Below, piece after piece: positions 52,945-62,472 of a DNA stretch of 64,000 nucleotides; position 1 is the stretch's first letter, and each line of letters begins with the position of its first letter. The notes beneath the pieces were generated by a model that worked only from the letters and a program-made list of their open reading frames with translations, was not told where the DNA came from and ran no database searches. The stretch is from Pedobacter namyangjuensis (lineage in GTDB: Bacteria > Bacteroidota > Bacteroidia > Sphingobacteriales > Sphingobacteriaceae). The position numbers and the translations under genes are program-made. The stretch spans positions 868,001 to 932,000 of the forward strand of contig NZ_QMHQ01000001.1 of NCBI RefSeq assembly GCF_003313325.1, written 5' to 3'.

Positions 52945-53742
52945 ATGCAACCTATTTTACACTTAATTGTTTTGTCGGTACCTCAGAAAGAATCAAGTCT
53001 CTCTGTAGCCTATTTACAATATTGGTGGGCAGTGTTAATGGTTATATTAGTTGCAATTACAGCTATTATTTATCTTTCCTATAGATATACCACCCTTCGA
53101 GATAAATCAAAAAAGATTCTTTTAGAACAACAGCAATTTATAAGAGCCGAAAGGCAACGCATTAGTGGCGAAATACACGATGATATTGGTTCTGGGTTAT
53201 TCGCTATACAACTTTTTGCAGATACGGCCAGTAAAAACAGAACAGATGTAGCTGAAATAAAACAAATTAGTGGTATGGTTAACGAGATGTCCGAGAAAAT
53301 CCACGAGATTATTTGGAGTACGAATTCTGAAGGCGACAACTTAGAGAACTTACTTTATTATATCGAACATCAAACAATCAAGCTATTTGAATATACAGAT
53401 ATCAAATACATTCCTGATTTCCCGATGCACGTGCCAGAAGTTATTATCAATAGCCAAGGGCGAAGAAATACTTATCTAGTAGTAAAAGAAACGGTTTACA
53501 ATGCAATAAAGCATGCTAAGGCTACTGAAGTGTCAACTACTGTTACGGTTAGTAATGGCGTTTTGCTTTTTATTATTAAGGATAATGGCATAGGTTTCGA
53601 CCCAAAAGATGCCCGCCATAATGCAATGGGACTTAAGAATATCAAAAAACGAATCGAAAAGCTTAATGGTTCGTTAATTCTCGAAAATTATAAAGGGACC
53701 ATCGTAAAGATTAAAATTCCGTTAAAAGAATTTTCTTCTTAA
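52945..53742 (+). CDS. Sensor histidine kinase, HisKA_3 (NarX-type)
   Basis: 265 residues from ATG 52945 (MQPILHLIVLS); a TTG 63 bases upstream opens the same frame but is less likely. Short N-terminus with one or two hydrophobic segments (WWAVLMVILVAITAIIYLSY), then the H-box RQRISGEIHDDIGSGLF with His near residue 78, and HATPase motifs TYLVVKETVYNAIKHAKA, IKDNGIGFDP and GLKNIKKRIEKL. There is no obvious sensor domain outside the membrane. It should phosphorylate the LuxR-type regulator encoded divergently. Confidence 0.9.
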   Translation: MQPILHLIVLSVPQKESSLSVAYLQYWWAVLMVILVAITAIIYLSYRYTTLRDKSKKILLEQQQFIRAERQRISGEIHDDIGSGLFAIQLFADTASKNRTDVAEIKQISGMVNEMSEKIHEIIWSTNSEGDNLENLLYYIEHQTIKLFEYTDIKYIPDFPMHVPEVIINSQGRRNTYLVVKETVYNAIKHAKATEVSTTVTVSNGVLLFIIKDNGIGFDPKDARHNAMGLKNIKKRIEKLNGSLILENYKGTIVKIKIPLKEFSS

Positions 53743-53804
53743 GTAAGTTTTTATTTACATCGGTTTTACTTTATTTCCAGTTACTTTTGTTGCAAACGTA
53801 GAAC

Positions 53805-55067
53805 ATGGAAACTAAAACACCTGTATTCTCAGGCTATCAAAAACTAATCGTTTTTTTACTTGCCGTAACGCAGTTTACCGTTATTTTAGATTTTATGGTA
53901 ATGTCTCCGTTGGGAGATATGCTGATGAAATCCATGTCGCTAAAGCCTGCTGCTTTTGGGGTAGCCGTTTCTGCATATGCTTTTAGTGCAGGTATTTCTG
54001 GTTTATTAGCTGCGGGTTTCGCCGATAGGTTTGACCGTAAAAAACTATTACTTTTCTTTTACGTGGGCTTTACTATAGGTACCGTGTTTTGTGGTTTAGC
54101 GCACACATACGTAGAATTGGTTGCTGCAAGAATATTTACCGGTTTGTTCGGTGGTGTAATTGGTTCTATCTCAATGGCAATTATTACCGATATTTTTAAT
54201 CTGCAACAACGAGGCCGGGTTATGGGCTTTATACAAATGGGTTTTGGTGCAAGTCAGGTTTTAGGTATACCCATAAGTTTATACATTGCAAACTTATGGG
54301 ACTGGGAAGCGCCGTTTTTGATGGTTGCAGGCTTAGCAGCTATAATTGCAATTTTAATAGCGTTAAAAATGAAGCCACTTACCCAACATTTGGCGGTTAA
54401 GTCGGCAAATTCTCCTTTAAAACATTTATGGAACACGTTACGGAAGAAAAGCCATCGGATAGCCTTTACCTCAACCGCTTTGTTATCAATTGGTGGTTTT
54501 ATGATGATGCCGTTCGGCAGTTCCTTTGCAGTAAATAACCTTGGTGTTTCCAATGCCCAATTAACCATGTTGTTTATGTTTTCTGGTGTTTGCTCATTAA
54601 TCGTTATGCCAGTAGTAGGCAAGCTAAGCGATAAAGTAAACAAATTCAAAATCTTTGCTTTTGCGTCTATTTGGATGATGATTATGTGCGTTGTTTATAC
54701 CAACCTTTCGATTACTCCGCTTTGGCTTGTTATTGTTTTAAATATACTTTTAATGATTGGCGTAATGAGTAGGATGATTCCTTCGCAAGCCTTAAACAGC
54801 GCCGTACCTAATCTAGAAGATAGAGGTGCTTTTATGAGCGTAAACTCGTCTTTACAGCAAATTGCTGGTGGGGTAGCAGCGGCAATTTCTGGGATGATTG
54901 TAGTGCAGGAAACAAAAAATAGTCCCCTAGAACATTACAATGTAGTTGGGTACCTTGTGGTAGTTATATCAATCATCAGTATAATCTTAATGAACAGGGT
55001 TAGTAAGTTGGTAAAAGCAAAAGAAGGCGAAAGTACAGAGCCATCAAGCCTTATTAATCAGGCTTAA
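53805..55067 (+). CDS. MFS transporter (drug:H+ antiporter-like)
   Basis: 420 residues with twelve predicted membrane helices. MFS motifs: ADRFDRKKLLLFFY (loop 2-3), GLFGGVIGSISMAIITDIF (motif around helix 4-5) and a second-half LSDKVNKFKIF. The start lies 62 bases after the kinase. Proteins like this export small molecules such as antibiotics or sugars. Efflux of the NRPS-PKS product is conceivable but the genes are 20 kb apart and the link is only speculation. Confidence 0.9.
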   Translation: METKTPVFSGYQKLIVFLLAVTQFTVILDFMVMSPLGDMLMKSMSLKPAAFGVAVSAYAFSAGISGLLAAGFADRFDRKKLLLFFYVGFTIGTVFCGLAHTYVELVAARIFTGLFGGVIGSISMAIITDIFNLQQRGRVMGFIQMGFGASQVLGIPISLYIANLWDWEAPFLMVAGLAAIIAILIALKMKPLTQHLAVKSANSPLKHLWNTLRKKSHRIAFTSTALLSIGGFMMMPFGSSFAVNNLGVSNAQLTMLFMFSGVCSLIVMPVVGKLSDKVNKFKIFAFASIWMMIMCVVYTNLSITPLWLVIVLNILLMIGVMSRMIPSQALNSAVPNLEDRGAFMSVNSSLQQIAGGVAAAISGMIVVQETKNSPLEHYNVVGYLVVVISIISIILMNRVSKLVKAKEGESTEPSSLINQA

Positions 55068-55232
55068 ATCCATCCTAAAACAAAACAAAAATTCTTACGT
55101 TTAATTATATTGTATAACTACTAAATTATTAATGTTAACTTTTTGTTAGCTTAAACGCTCCATATTAAATTTTCCTTTTAATTAATCCTTCTACGTTATC
55201 AATGGTCATAACATAGAATTTACCAGTTAATT

Positions 55233-57158
55233 ATGAAAGCGAAATTCCATCATTTCTACTTAGCAACCTTAGCATTTACATGCGCTATATTGTTTTGTTC
55301 TTTCGTTAGAAATTTCGAAGCTGTACAAAAATTAAATCTTCCTTACAAAAAAGCGGGCTTAACAGAACAACAGGCTGCAGCTCACTTATTAAATAGGTTT
55401 ACTTATGGCGCTAAAGATGGCGATGTTGAGGAACTCATTGAAATGGGTTTGGAAAAATGGCTCGATAAGCAACTAACCGGAAATTTATCGGACACCGATT
55501 TAGATAAAAGATTAGCTCAATTCGATGCGATAAATCTGACCAATACCGAAATAGAGAATGTTTTTCCTCGTCAGGCGCAAATTGTGAGGTTTGCAGTGCG
55601 AGATGGATTTATACATAAAGATTCGGTTAATCGGCAAAATACCAAAGCTTATAGGGATACTTTAGCGGTTTATATGCAATCGAAAGGACTAAAACCACAA
55701 CAAGAGCTTTATCGCCAATTCATAAATCAAAAGATTTTGAGGGCAACCTATAGTAATAATCAATTAAGAGAATTACTTACCGAATTTTGGTTTAATCATT
55801 TTAACGTTTCCTTAAGTAAACCACAATGCGCAGCTTACATTCCGTCTTTCGAGCGGGATATTATAAGGCCGAACGTTTTTGGAAAATTTGAAAACCTACT
55901 TTTAGAAACTGCCAAATCTCCGGCAATGCTCATGTATCTGGACAATTTTACCAGTACAGGTAGTAATACGGTTGTAGATGATCGAGGAAACGAAATAATA
56001 GCCGCAAAGCCTAATGCAAAACCAAAAGCATTGCAAAAAAACCGACAAGGTTTAAATGAGAACTATGCTCGTGAGGTAATGGAATTGCACACTTTGGGCG
56101 TAGATGGCGGTTATACGCAAAGCGATGTAACCCAAGCAGCTCGAATTTTAACTGGCTGGACTTTAGCGCCCATGGGAGATGACGGTTATGGTAAGCCAAT
56201 GAAGAATCTTATCGATAGATTAGGCGAGGAAAACTTGCGAAAACGCGGATTTGTACACGATGGAGATTTCTTATTCGCTATGAACAAACACGATAATGGC
56301 GAAAAGACTGTTTTGGGTAGAAAATTTCCGGCAGGTGGAGGTTATGAAGAAGGAGTAGAATTGTTAAAAATGTTGGCCCATCATAAAAGCACGGCTAACT
56401 TTATCTCAACGAAATTGGCCACACGTTTTGTAAGCGATCAACCTGCCAAAACGTTGATTGATAAAATGGCGAAAACATTTTTAAGTACCAACGGAGATAT
56501 AAAGGAAGTTTTAATCACTATGGTAAATGCGCCAGAGTTTTGGTCAAAAAATGCATTGCGAGAAAAAACCAAGTCGCCGTTTGAATTAGCAATAAGCGCT
56601 GTGAGAAGTTTAAATGCCAATGTAAACCAACCTTACCAATTATTTAGTTGGATAAATAAAATGGGTCAGAAAATATATTATTACCAAGCGCCTACCGGCT
56701 TTCCAGATAGAGGGCAGTATTGGATAAATACAGGTTCGCTATTAAACAGAATGAATTTTGGACTCGCATTGGCATCTAAAAAAATCCCTGGAATAACTTT
56801 TGATTTGGCAGCCTTAAACAATAACCATGAGCCTGAAAGTGCGGAAGCAGCCTTAATGGTTTACAGCAAGATGTTTATGCCAGGCCGGGCTTTGAATGAA
56901 ACGGTTAATAGGTTAAAACCGATGTTAAACGCTCCAGATTTAGAGGCTAATGTTGCAAAGGCCGCAGAGCGAAATACAGTAAACAAGCAAACCATGAATG
57001 CAAATGATGAGGATACAACCCTGATGGATGCAATGGATAAAAAACAAGCACAGGCAAAGGCATTAGCTAATGCTAAACTACAGAAAAACGCTACGAGCAA
57101 TATGCTTTCGCAAGTTGTTGGGGTAATTATAGGTTCACCAGAATATCAACGTAAGTAA
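55233..57158 (+). CDS. DUF1800 domain protein, secreted
   Basis: 641 residues with a signal sequence (KFHHFYLATLAFTCAILF). DUF1800 signatures: AAAHLLNRFTYGAKDGDVEEL, LTEFWFNHFNVSLSK, GLNENYAREVMELHTLGVDGGYTQSDV (interrupted by few changes) and ILTGWTLAP. It is followed 2 bases later by a DUF1501 gene, the usual pairing. The two families occur together in many environmental bacteria and are thought to be exported; the biochemical role is not known. Confidence 0.92.
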   Translation: MKAKFHHFYLATLAFTCAILFCSFVRNFEAVQKLNLPYKKAGLTEQQAAAHLLNRFTYGAKDGDVEELIEMGLEKWLDKQLTGNLSDTDLDKRLAQFDAINLTNTEIENVFPRQAQIVRFAVRDGFIHKDSVNRQNTKAYRDTLAVYMQSKGLKPQQELYRQFINQKILRATYSNNQLRELLTEFWFNHFNVSLSKPQCAAYIPSFERDIIRPNVFGKFENLLLETAKSPAMLMYLDNFTSTGSNTVVDDRGNEIIAAKPNAKPKALQKNRQGLNENYAREVMELHTLGVDGGYTQSDVTQAARILTGWTLAPMGDDGYGKPMKNLIDRLGEENLRKRGFVHDGDFLFAMNKHDNGEKTVLGRKFPAGGGYEEGVELLKMLAHHKSTANFISTKLATRFVSDQPAKTLIDKMAKTFLSTNGDIKEVLITMVNAPEFWSKNALREKTKSPFELAISAVRSLNANVNQPYQLFSWINKMGQKIYYYQAPTGFPDRGQYWINTGSLLNRMNFGLALASKKIPGITFDLAALNNNHEPESAEAALMVYSKMFMPGRALNETVNRLKPMLNAPDLEANVAKAAERNTVNKQTMNANDEDTTLMDAMDKKQAQAKALANAKLQKNATSNMLSQVVGVIIGSPEYQRK

Positions 57159-57160
57159 TT

Positions 57161-58432
57161 ATGACATCGAGAAGAGGATTTATAAAAGCAGGCGGACTTG
57201 CCCTATTTGGTATGAGCTTAGGTGGTATTCCGGGCTTTTTGGCAGATGCCGTAGCCGGAACAAATAGCCCAGGTTTGTTTAAAAAGAAAAAGATATTAGT
57301 CTGTATCTTTCAACGTGGAGCTATGGATGGTTTAATGGCGGTAACACCATTTACTGATGAATATTTAAAAGCAGCAAGGCCAACTCTTTTTATGTCGGCG
57401 GCAAAAACTGCAACCGGTAAACCATTAATAGATTTAGATGGAAGATTTGGTTTACATCCATCAATGGAGGCGTTCGAGCCTATGTTTAGGGAGAAACGAA
57501 TGGCTATAGTACATGGCATTGGTTCGCCAAACAATACGCGTTCGCATTTCGATGCACAGGATTTTATGGAGTCTGGCACACCCTTTAATAAAGGAACTGA
57601 AAGTGGTTGGTTAAACAGAGCAGTTGGGTTGTTGGGTCATGAAACCGTTTCGCCTTTTCAAGGTGTAAGTTTAACTTCATCGTTACCACGATCTTTTTAT
57701 GGTAATAATGCTGCCGTTGCTATCAGCAATTTGGCCGATTTTAATATTCAGTTGAGAGGAAACCAAACTGGTGCGAATATGGCATCGAAAAGTTTCGAAG
57801 ATTTATACGATCAAACCTCGTCTGGTTTACTAAAAAATACCGGTAAGGAAAGTTTTGACGCTATTAAAATGCTTCAAAAAACCGATACCAAGAATTACAA
57901 ACCCGAATACAGTGCAATTTACCCAAATACAACTTTAGGAAACTCCTTAAAACAGATTGCACAACTAATTAAAATGGATGTTGGTTTAGAAGTTGCTTTT
58001 GCAGAATCTGGCGGTTGGGATACACATTTTAATCAAGGCAAAGATACCGGTGTTTTTGCCCGAAATGTAGGCGATCTAAGCGATAGCATGATGGCATTTT
58101 GGACTGATATGGGTAAATACCAAGATGAGGTTACCGTGATGACTATGACTGAATTTGGCAGAACCGTTGCGCAAAATGGTACGGGTGGTACCGACCACGG
58201 AAGAGCGTCTTGCAATTTTATTTTAGGCAATGGCGTAAGTGGCGGTTTGGTACACGGCATCGTAAATCCTTTAGCTAAAGAAAATTTAGAGGATGGTAGG
58301 GATTTAGCCGTAACTACAGACTTTAGAGCTGTATTTAGCGAGGTTGCCAATAAACATTTAGGTATTAACAATAATAAGGTGCTCTTTCCAGATTGGACTG
58401 GTAAACAGATAGGCGTAATGAGAAGCGTATAG
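57161..58432 (+). CDS. DUF1501 domain protein with Tat signal
   Basis: 423 residues. The N-terminus MTSRRGFIKAGGLALFG is a twin-arginine signal. The DUF1501 core is alkaline-phosphatase-like: FQRGAMDGLMAV, GSPNNTRSHFDAQDFME, AFAESGGWDTHFNQG, MTMTEFGRTVAQNGTGGTDHG. Metal-binding Asp/His residues are therefore in place. Operon partner of the DUF1800 gene. Exported folded; substrate unknown. Confidence 0.92.
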   Translation: MTSRRGFIKAGGLALFGMSLGGIPGFLADAVAGTNSPGLFKKKKILVCIFQRGAMDGLMAVTPFTDEYLKAARPTLFMSAAKTATGKPLIDLDGRFGLHPSMEAFEPMFREKRMAIVHGIGSPNNTRSHFDAQDFMESGTPFNKGTESGWLNRAVGLLGHETVSPFQGVSLTSSLPRSFYGNNAAVAISNLADFNIQLRGNQTGANMASKSFEDLYDQTSSGLLKNTGKESFDAIKMLQKTDTKNYKPEYSAIYPNTTLGNSLKQIAQLIKMDVGLEVAFAESGGWDTHFNQGKDTGVFARNVGDLSDSMMAFWTDMGKYQDEVTVMTMTEFGRTVAQNGTGGTDHGRASCNFILGNGVSGGLVHGIVNPLAKENLEDGRDLAVTTDFRAVFSEVANKHLGINNNKVLFPDWTGKQIGVMRSV

Positions 58433-58702
58433 TTTAAACTGAGAAGTCTTTTCTGCGTTTTAGCGTAGATTTCGTAAGTTTTCTATGCAATATGCGTACT
58501 CTTGCCACAGCCTACAAACTTTAACAAATAAACCTTATTGAAGCGAGCACGCAGTAAAGCGTAAAGAAGGACATTTGTAGCCATAGTTTGCTAACACAGT
58601 TTTTCTATTAAATAGTTTTGTTACAATGTTGTTTTTTGTTGTTCAATAATTTGATAATCAGTTTTTTATACTTGTTTTTATGCTTGGTTTTTGAATGTTT
58701 GC
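58433..58702. other. Intergenic region, no gene seen
   Basis: About 270 AT-rich bases between the DUF1501 gene and the promoter of the M28 peptidase. No ORF or RNA structure that I can support. Confidence 0.4.
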
Positions 58703-58734
58703 TTTGTTAAAACAAATGCAAAGCCTTATCTTTC
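58703..58734 (+). promoter_or_regulatory. Bacteroidota-type promoter of the M28 peptidase gene
   Basis: TTTG (58703-58706) and TATCTTTC (58727-58734) are separated by 20 nt, the same spacing as in the EPS promoters but without the palindrome. The -7 box matches TAnnTTTG at five of six fixed positions. The ATG at 58765 is 30 nt downstream. Confidence 0.5.
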
Positions 58735-58764
58735 AAGTCACAACTAAACTAATTAATAAAATTG

Positions 58765-60354
58765 ATGAAAACCTCGACAAAAATTCTGGCTTTTCCCGCT
58801 ATTGGACGTAGTGCAAAATTACTTTTTGCAGCAACTATGCTTAGTACTAGTTTAAGCTACGCACAAAGTAAAGATCCAATAATCCAAAATATTATTAAGG
58901 AAGCAACCGATAACTCGCAATTAGAGAAATTGGCGCATGAACTTTTAGATGGCGTGGGGCCGCGTTTGGTGGGTACACCACAAATGAAACAGGCAAACGA
59001 CTGGGTTGTTGCTAAGTACGGAAGTTGGGGAATTACAGCTCAGAACGAAAAATGGGGCGAGTGGCGTGGATGGGAGAGAGGGATTTCTCATATAGATATG
59101 GTTTCTCCAAGAGTAAAATCTTTAGAAGGGATGCAGTTGGGTTTTAGTCCGAGCACAAATGGCAAAACATTAACCGGCGAAATGATTATATATCCTGATC
59201 TACCCGATTCGGTATCGTTTAAAGACTGGGTTAAAAATGTTAAAGGTAAATTTGTAATGTTTTCTATGAACCAGCCAACCGGCCGACCAGATTATAACTG
59301 GAAAGAGTGGGGAACGGAAGAGTCGTTTAAAAAGATGAACGATGAAAGGACTGCGCAAACTAATGCCTGGAGATCTAGAATTAGTAAAACCGGCCTAAAC
59401 CTAAAAGCATTGGCGATGGCTTTTGAGCAAAACGGTGCTTTAGGTGTAGTTACCAGCAATTGGTCGCAAGGTTTTGGCGTGAACAAAATTTTTGGCGCTA
59501 ATACCACTAAAATTCCTTCGATTGATATCTCTTTAGAAGATTACGGAATGTTGTATCGTTTAACAGAATCTGGTGTTAAACCGAAAATTAGCGTTAAAAC
59601 AGATTCTAAAGAGTTAGGTATGGTGCCAACTTTTAATACTGTTGCAACTGTAAAAGGATCTGAAAAACCTAACGAGTATGTAATGCTTTCGGCTCATTTA
59701 GATTCTTGGGATGGTGGTACAGGCGCTACCGATAATGGTACAGGTACAATTACCATGATGGAAGCAATGCGCATTCTTAAAAAGTTTTATCCTAACCCTA
59801 AACGAACTATTATTGCTGGCCACTGGGGTAGCGAAGAACAAGGCTTAAACGGTTCAAGAGCTTTCGTAGAAGATCATCCTGAGATAGTTAAAAATATTCA
59901 GGCTTTGTTTAACCAGGATAATGGTACAGGTAGGGTATTTGATATTTCTGGACAAGGATTTTTACATGCTTACGAATATCTTAACCGTTGGTTAGCTCCA
60001 GTTCCTGCATCTATAAGAAGAGATATTAAGAGTACTTTCCCTGGTACACCAAGTGGTGGCGGTTCAGATAATGCATCGTTTGTTGCAGCAGGTGCACCAG
60101 CATTTTCTTTAAGTTCTACAGGTTGGTCTTATGGTAATTATACTTGGCACACCAATAGAGATACTTATGATAAATTGGTTTTTGATGATATTAGAAGCAA
60201 CGCAATACTAACTGCAATTTTGGTTTACATGGCGTGCGAAGATCCGCAAACTACCTCTAAAGTGAGAAGCGTTTTACCATTAAATCCGCGTAATGGCGAG
60301 CCGATGACCTGGCCGATACAAAGTAAGCCTACCAGAAAAGGTGGCGTTAACTAA
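58765..60354 (+). CDS. M28 family metallopeptidase (carboxypeptidase Q-like), secreted
   Basis: 529 residues from ATG 58765 (a TTG three bases earlier also fits). Signal peptide ends near SLSYAQ. The PA-like middle region precedes the M28 domain: LSAHLDSWDGGTGATDNGTG (His and Asp metal ligands), AGHWGSEEQGLNGSRAF (Glu-Glu), FNQDNGTGRV and SYGNYTWHTNRDTYDKL (last His). It is an exported di-zinc aminopeptidase/carboxypeptidase for peptide scavenging. A terminator follows directly. Confidence 0.92.
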   Translation: MKTSTKILAFPAIGRSAKLLFAATMLSTSLSYAQSKDPIIQNIIKEATDNSQLEKLAHELLDGVGPRLVGTPQMKQANDWVVAKYGSWGITAQNEKWGEWRGWERGISHIDMVSPRVKSLEGMQLGFSPSTNGKTLTGEMIIYPDLPDSVSFKDWVKNVKGKFVMFSMNQPTGRPDYNWKEWGTEESFKKMNDERTAQTNAWRSRISKTGLNLKALAMAFEQNGALGVVTSNWSQGFGVNKIFGANTTKIPSIDISLEDYGMLYRLTESGVKPKISVKTDSKELGMVPTFNTVATVKGSEKPNEYVMLSAHLDSWDGGTGATDNGTGTITMMEAMRILKKFYPNPKRTIIAGHWGSEEQGLNGSRAFVEDHPEIVKNIQALFNQDNGTGRVFDISGQGFLHAYEYLNRWLAPVPASIRRDIKSTFPGTPSGGGSDNASFVAAGAPAFSLSSTGWSYGNYTWHTNRDTYDKLVFDDIRSNAILTAILVYMACEDPQTTSKVRSVLPLNPRNGEPMTWPIQSKPTRKGGVN

Positions 60355-60362
60355 TAAAAATT

Positions 60363-60391
60363 TGGGATGGATGAAAATTCATCCCATTTTT
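60363..60391 (+). terminator. Rho-independent terminator
   Basis: TGGGATG (60363-60369) pairs with CATCCCA (60380-60386); an alternative inner stem GGATGAA/TTCATCC is also possible. TTTTTG follows. It lies 9 bases after the M28 peptidase stop and supports a later start for the next gene. Confidence 0.65.
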
Positions 60392-60419
60392 GTTTTATCA
60401 AACCAATAAAATACAATTT

Positions 60420-61928
60420 GTGAAGAATAGAATTATTGCATTAGTTTTTGCGATGCTATTGGCTAACGGAGTTTTGGCTCAAGTATCAAATGATAAACCT
60501 TTTAGCGTAATGCAGGAATTTAGGGCTGCATGGATTGCCTCGGTAGCCAACATAAATTGGCCAAGCAAACCTGGGTTAACTACAGCAGAGCAACAAAAGG
60601 AAGCCATTACTTTGCTCGACTTGTTGCAAAGACTAAATTTTAACGCAGCTATTTTACAAATTAGGCCTCAGGCAGATGCTTTATACAAGAGTGATTTAGA
60701 GCCATGGTCGTACTTTTTAACGGGCAAACAGGGCAAAGCTCCAGAACCATATTACGATCCTTTAGAATTTTGGGTTGAAGCCGCTCATGATAGAGGAATA
60801 GAGTTGCACGTATGGCTTAATCCTTACAGGGCGCATCATTTATCTGGTGGCGAAGAAAGCGAATTATCGGTAGTTAAAGCTAAGCCAGAATTAGTTGTAA
60901 AGCTTAAAGATGGTCAGTATTGGATGGATCCATCGTTGAAAGCGGTTCAAGATCAATCGGCAGCGGTGGTTAAAGACATTGTAAAACGTTACGATATTGA
61001 CGGCGTACACTTCGATGATTATTTTTATCCCTATGATTCTTATAACGGTGGCAAGGATTTTCCAGACAGTGTAAGTTGGAATGCTTACGTTAAAGACGGT
61101 GGCAAATTAAGCCGTGCAAATTGGCGTCGAGATGCTGTTAATACTTTTATAGAACGTATTTATAAAGAAATTAAAAGCGAAAAGAAGCACGTTAAGTTCG
61201 GTTTAAGTCCTTTTGGAATTTGGCGCCCCGGCTATCCAGAATCTATAGAAGGTATGGATCAGTACGAGAAATTATACGCCGATGCTAAACTTTGGCTAAA
61301 CAAAGGTTGGATAGATTATTTTACACCTCAGTTATACTGGAAGGTAAATGATATACCGCACAGTTTTCCGGTTTTGACCGGCTGGTGGCAGAGCGAAAAT
61401 AAAAAAGGCAGGCATTTGTGGCCAGGAATGAATATAGGTTTAGGTGGCGATGACAAGAATGTAGATGAAGTTGTTAATCAGATTATGATTACCAGAGGGA
61501 TGTTGCCAGAAAGTAAAGGCGCAGTGCATTGGAGTATTGCTGGTATCGTAACACACGAGAAATTGCGTAAGGGTTTGTTAGACGGACCTTATAAACAACA
61601 AGCGATTGTTCCCGCCAGTACTTGGTTAAATAATAAAAAACCTGCAGACCCAATTGTTACGGTTGCGCCAAAAGGAAATATGTTAACTGTAAATTGGGTT
61701 AGGCGAGATAATACAGAGGTATTTAGATGGGTTGTTTATTTTAAGTTTGGAAATAAGTGGAGCTACAAAATCATGAATAGAAAAGATACTAATTTAGATC
61801 TTTTGCCTTTTACAACTGCTGCAAATGGTAAGGATAGAAATTTATTAAGTGATTTTGCAGTAACTGCTATTGATAGAACCGGAAACGAAAGCGAAATTGT
61901 TATACAGAAAGTTGGATTGAAATTATGA
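60420..61928 (+). CDS. GHL10/DUF187-type glycoside hydrolase-like protein, secreted
   Basis: 502 residues from GTG 60420 (KNRIIALVFAMLLANGVLAQ, a signal peptide). A longer frame from TTG 60390 would start inside the terminator and put ten polar residues ahead of the signal, so it is rejected. GHL10 (DUF187, YngK-like) signatures: EFRAAWIASVANINWPSKPG, ILQIRPQADALYKS, HVWLNPYRAHH, DGVHFDDYFYPYD and FGLSPFGIWRPGYPES. The barrel is followed by a fibronectin-like C-terminal domain. It likely cleaves a polysaccharide or peptidoglycan-derived sugar outside the cytoplasm. Confidence 0.9.
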   Translation: MKNRIIALVFAMLLANGVLAQVSNDKPFSVMQEFRAAWIASVANINWPSKPGLTTAEQQKEAITLLDLLQRLNFNAAILQIRPQADALYKSDLEPWSYFLTGKQGKAPEPYYDPLEFWVEAAHDRGIELHVWLNPYRAHHLSGGEESELSVVKAKPELVVKLKDGQYWMDPSLKAVQDQSAAVVKDIVKRYDIDGVHFDDYFYPYDSYNGGKDFPDSVSWNAYVKDGGKLSRANWRRDAVNTFIERIYKEIKSEKKHVKFGLSPFGIWRPGYPESIEGMDQYEKLYADAKLWLNKGWIDYFTPQLYWKVNDIPHSFPVLTGWWQSENKKGRHLWPGMNIGLGGDDKNVDEVVNQIMITRGMLPESKGAVHWSIAGIVTHEKLRKGLLDGPYKQQAIVPASTWLNNKKPADPIVTVAPKGNMLTVNWVRRDNTEVFRWVVYFKFGNKWSYKIMNRKDTNLDLLPFTTAANGKDRNLLSDFAVTAIDRTGNESEIVIQKVGLKL

Positions 61929-62122
61929 AACACAGTAAAGAACAGATTGAAGCAACCGCAAACGCTATTTTGCCACATTTTATTCCAAAAAACACAGAAG
62001 AGAAACAGTTAAGCTTCCATTTTACTATTCCACCCTCTTCTAATTATAAGGTTGGTTATGAGAAGGATGCAAAAGGTAATTGGAAGTTAACGAGCTACGA
62101 AGCAGACGAAAATAGGGATTAG
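61925..62122 (+). CDS. Small hypothetical protein
   Basis: 65 residues, overlapping the upstream stop by 4 bases (ATGA), so translation is probably coupled. It begins MKHSKEQIEATANAILPHF and ends SYEADENRD; it is soluble and acidic at the C-terminus. No family that I recognise. The overlap is the main evidence that it is real. Confidence 0.6.
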   Translation: MKHSKEQIEATANAILPHFIPKNTEEKQLSFHFTIPPSSNYKVGYEKDAKGNWKLTSYEADENRD

Positions 62123-62472
62123 GAATACATTTAAGGACGAAGTGTTCTTCACAAGATTGCTTTATGCAATTTCTTATTTTTCGCCTCAGTTCGTATCGTT
62201 ATATCTACAGCGCGTAGCCAGGGGATATCTCTGTGTATTTTGCACCAACGTTTTTTTCTAACTGCTTTAAAGTTTTCTATGTTAGAAACGCTGGTTATTG
62301 ATTAGATTCAAAGTCGGAATCACAAACTAATATTATAATAGTTAAATTAGTCTTTGACTACGCTCAGACTGACGATAACTCTTCACTTAATGACATTTAC
62401 ACGTCGAGATAACGAATATTGGCAAATAGACGAATTACTCCAGACTCAGAACTTCTAACTCAAGACTAAATT
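62123..62472. other. Intergenic region, possible dispersed repeat fragment
   Basis: About 350 bases between the small gene and the convergent kinase gene. GACTACGCTCAGACTGAC (62356-62373) resembles a short intergenic sequence that I recall recurring in many Bacteroidota genomes; only one copy is visible here. No gene is seen. Confidence 0.35.
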
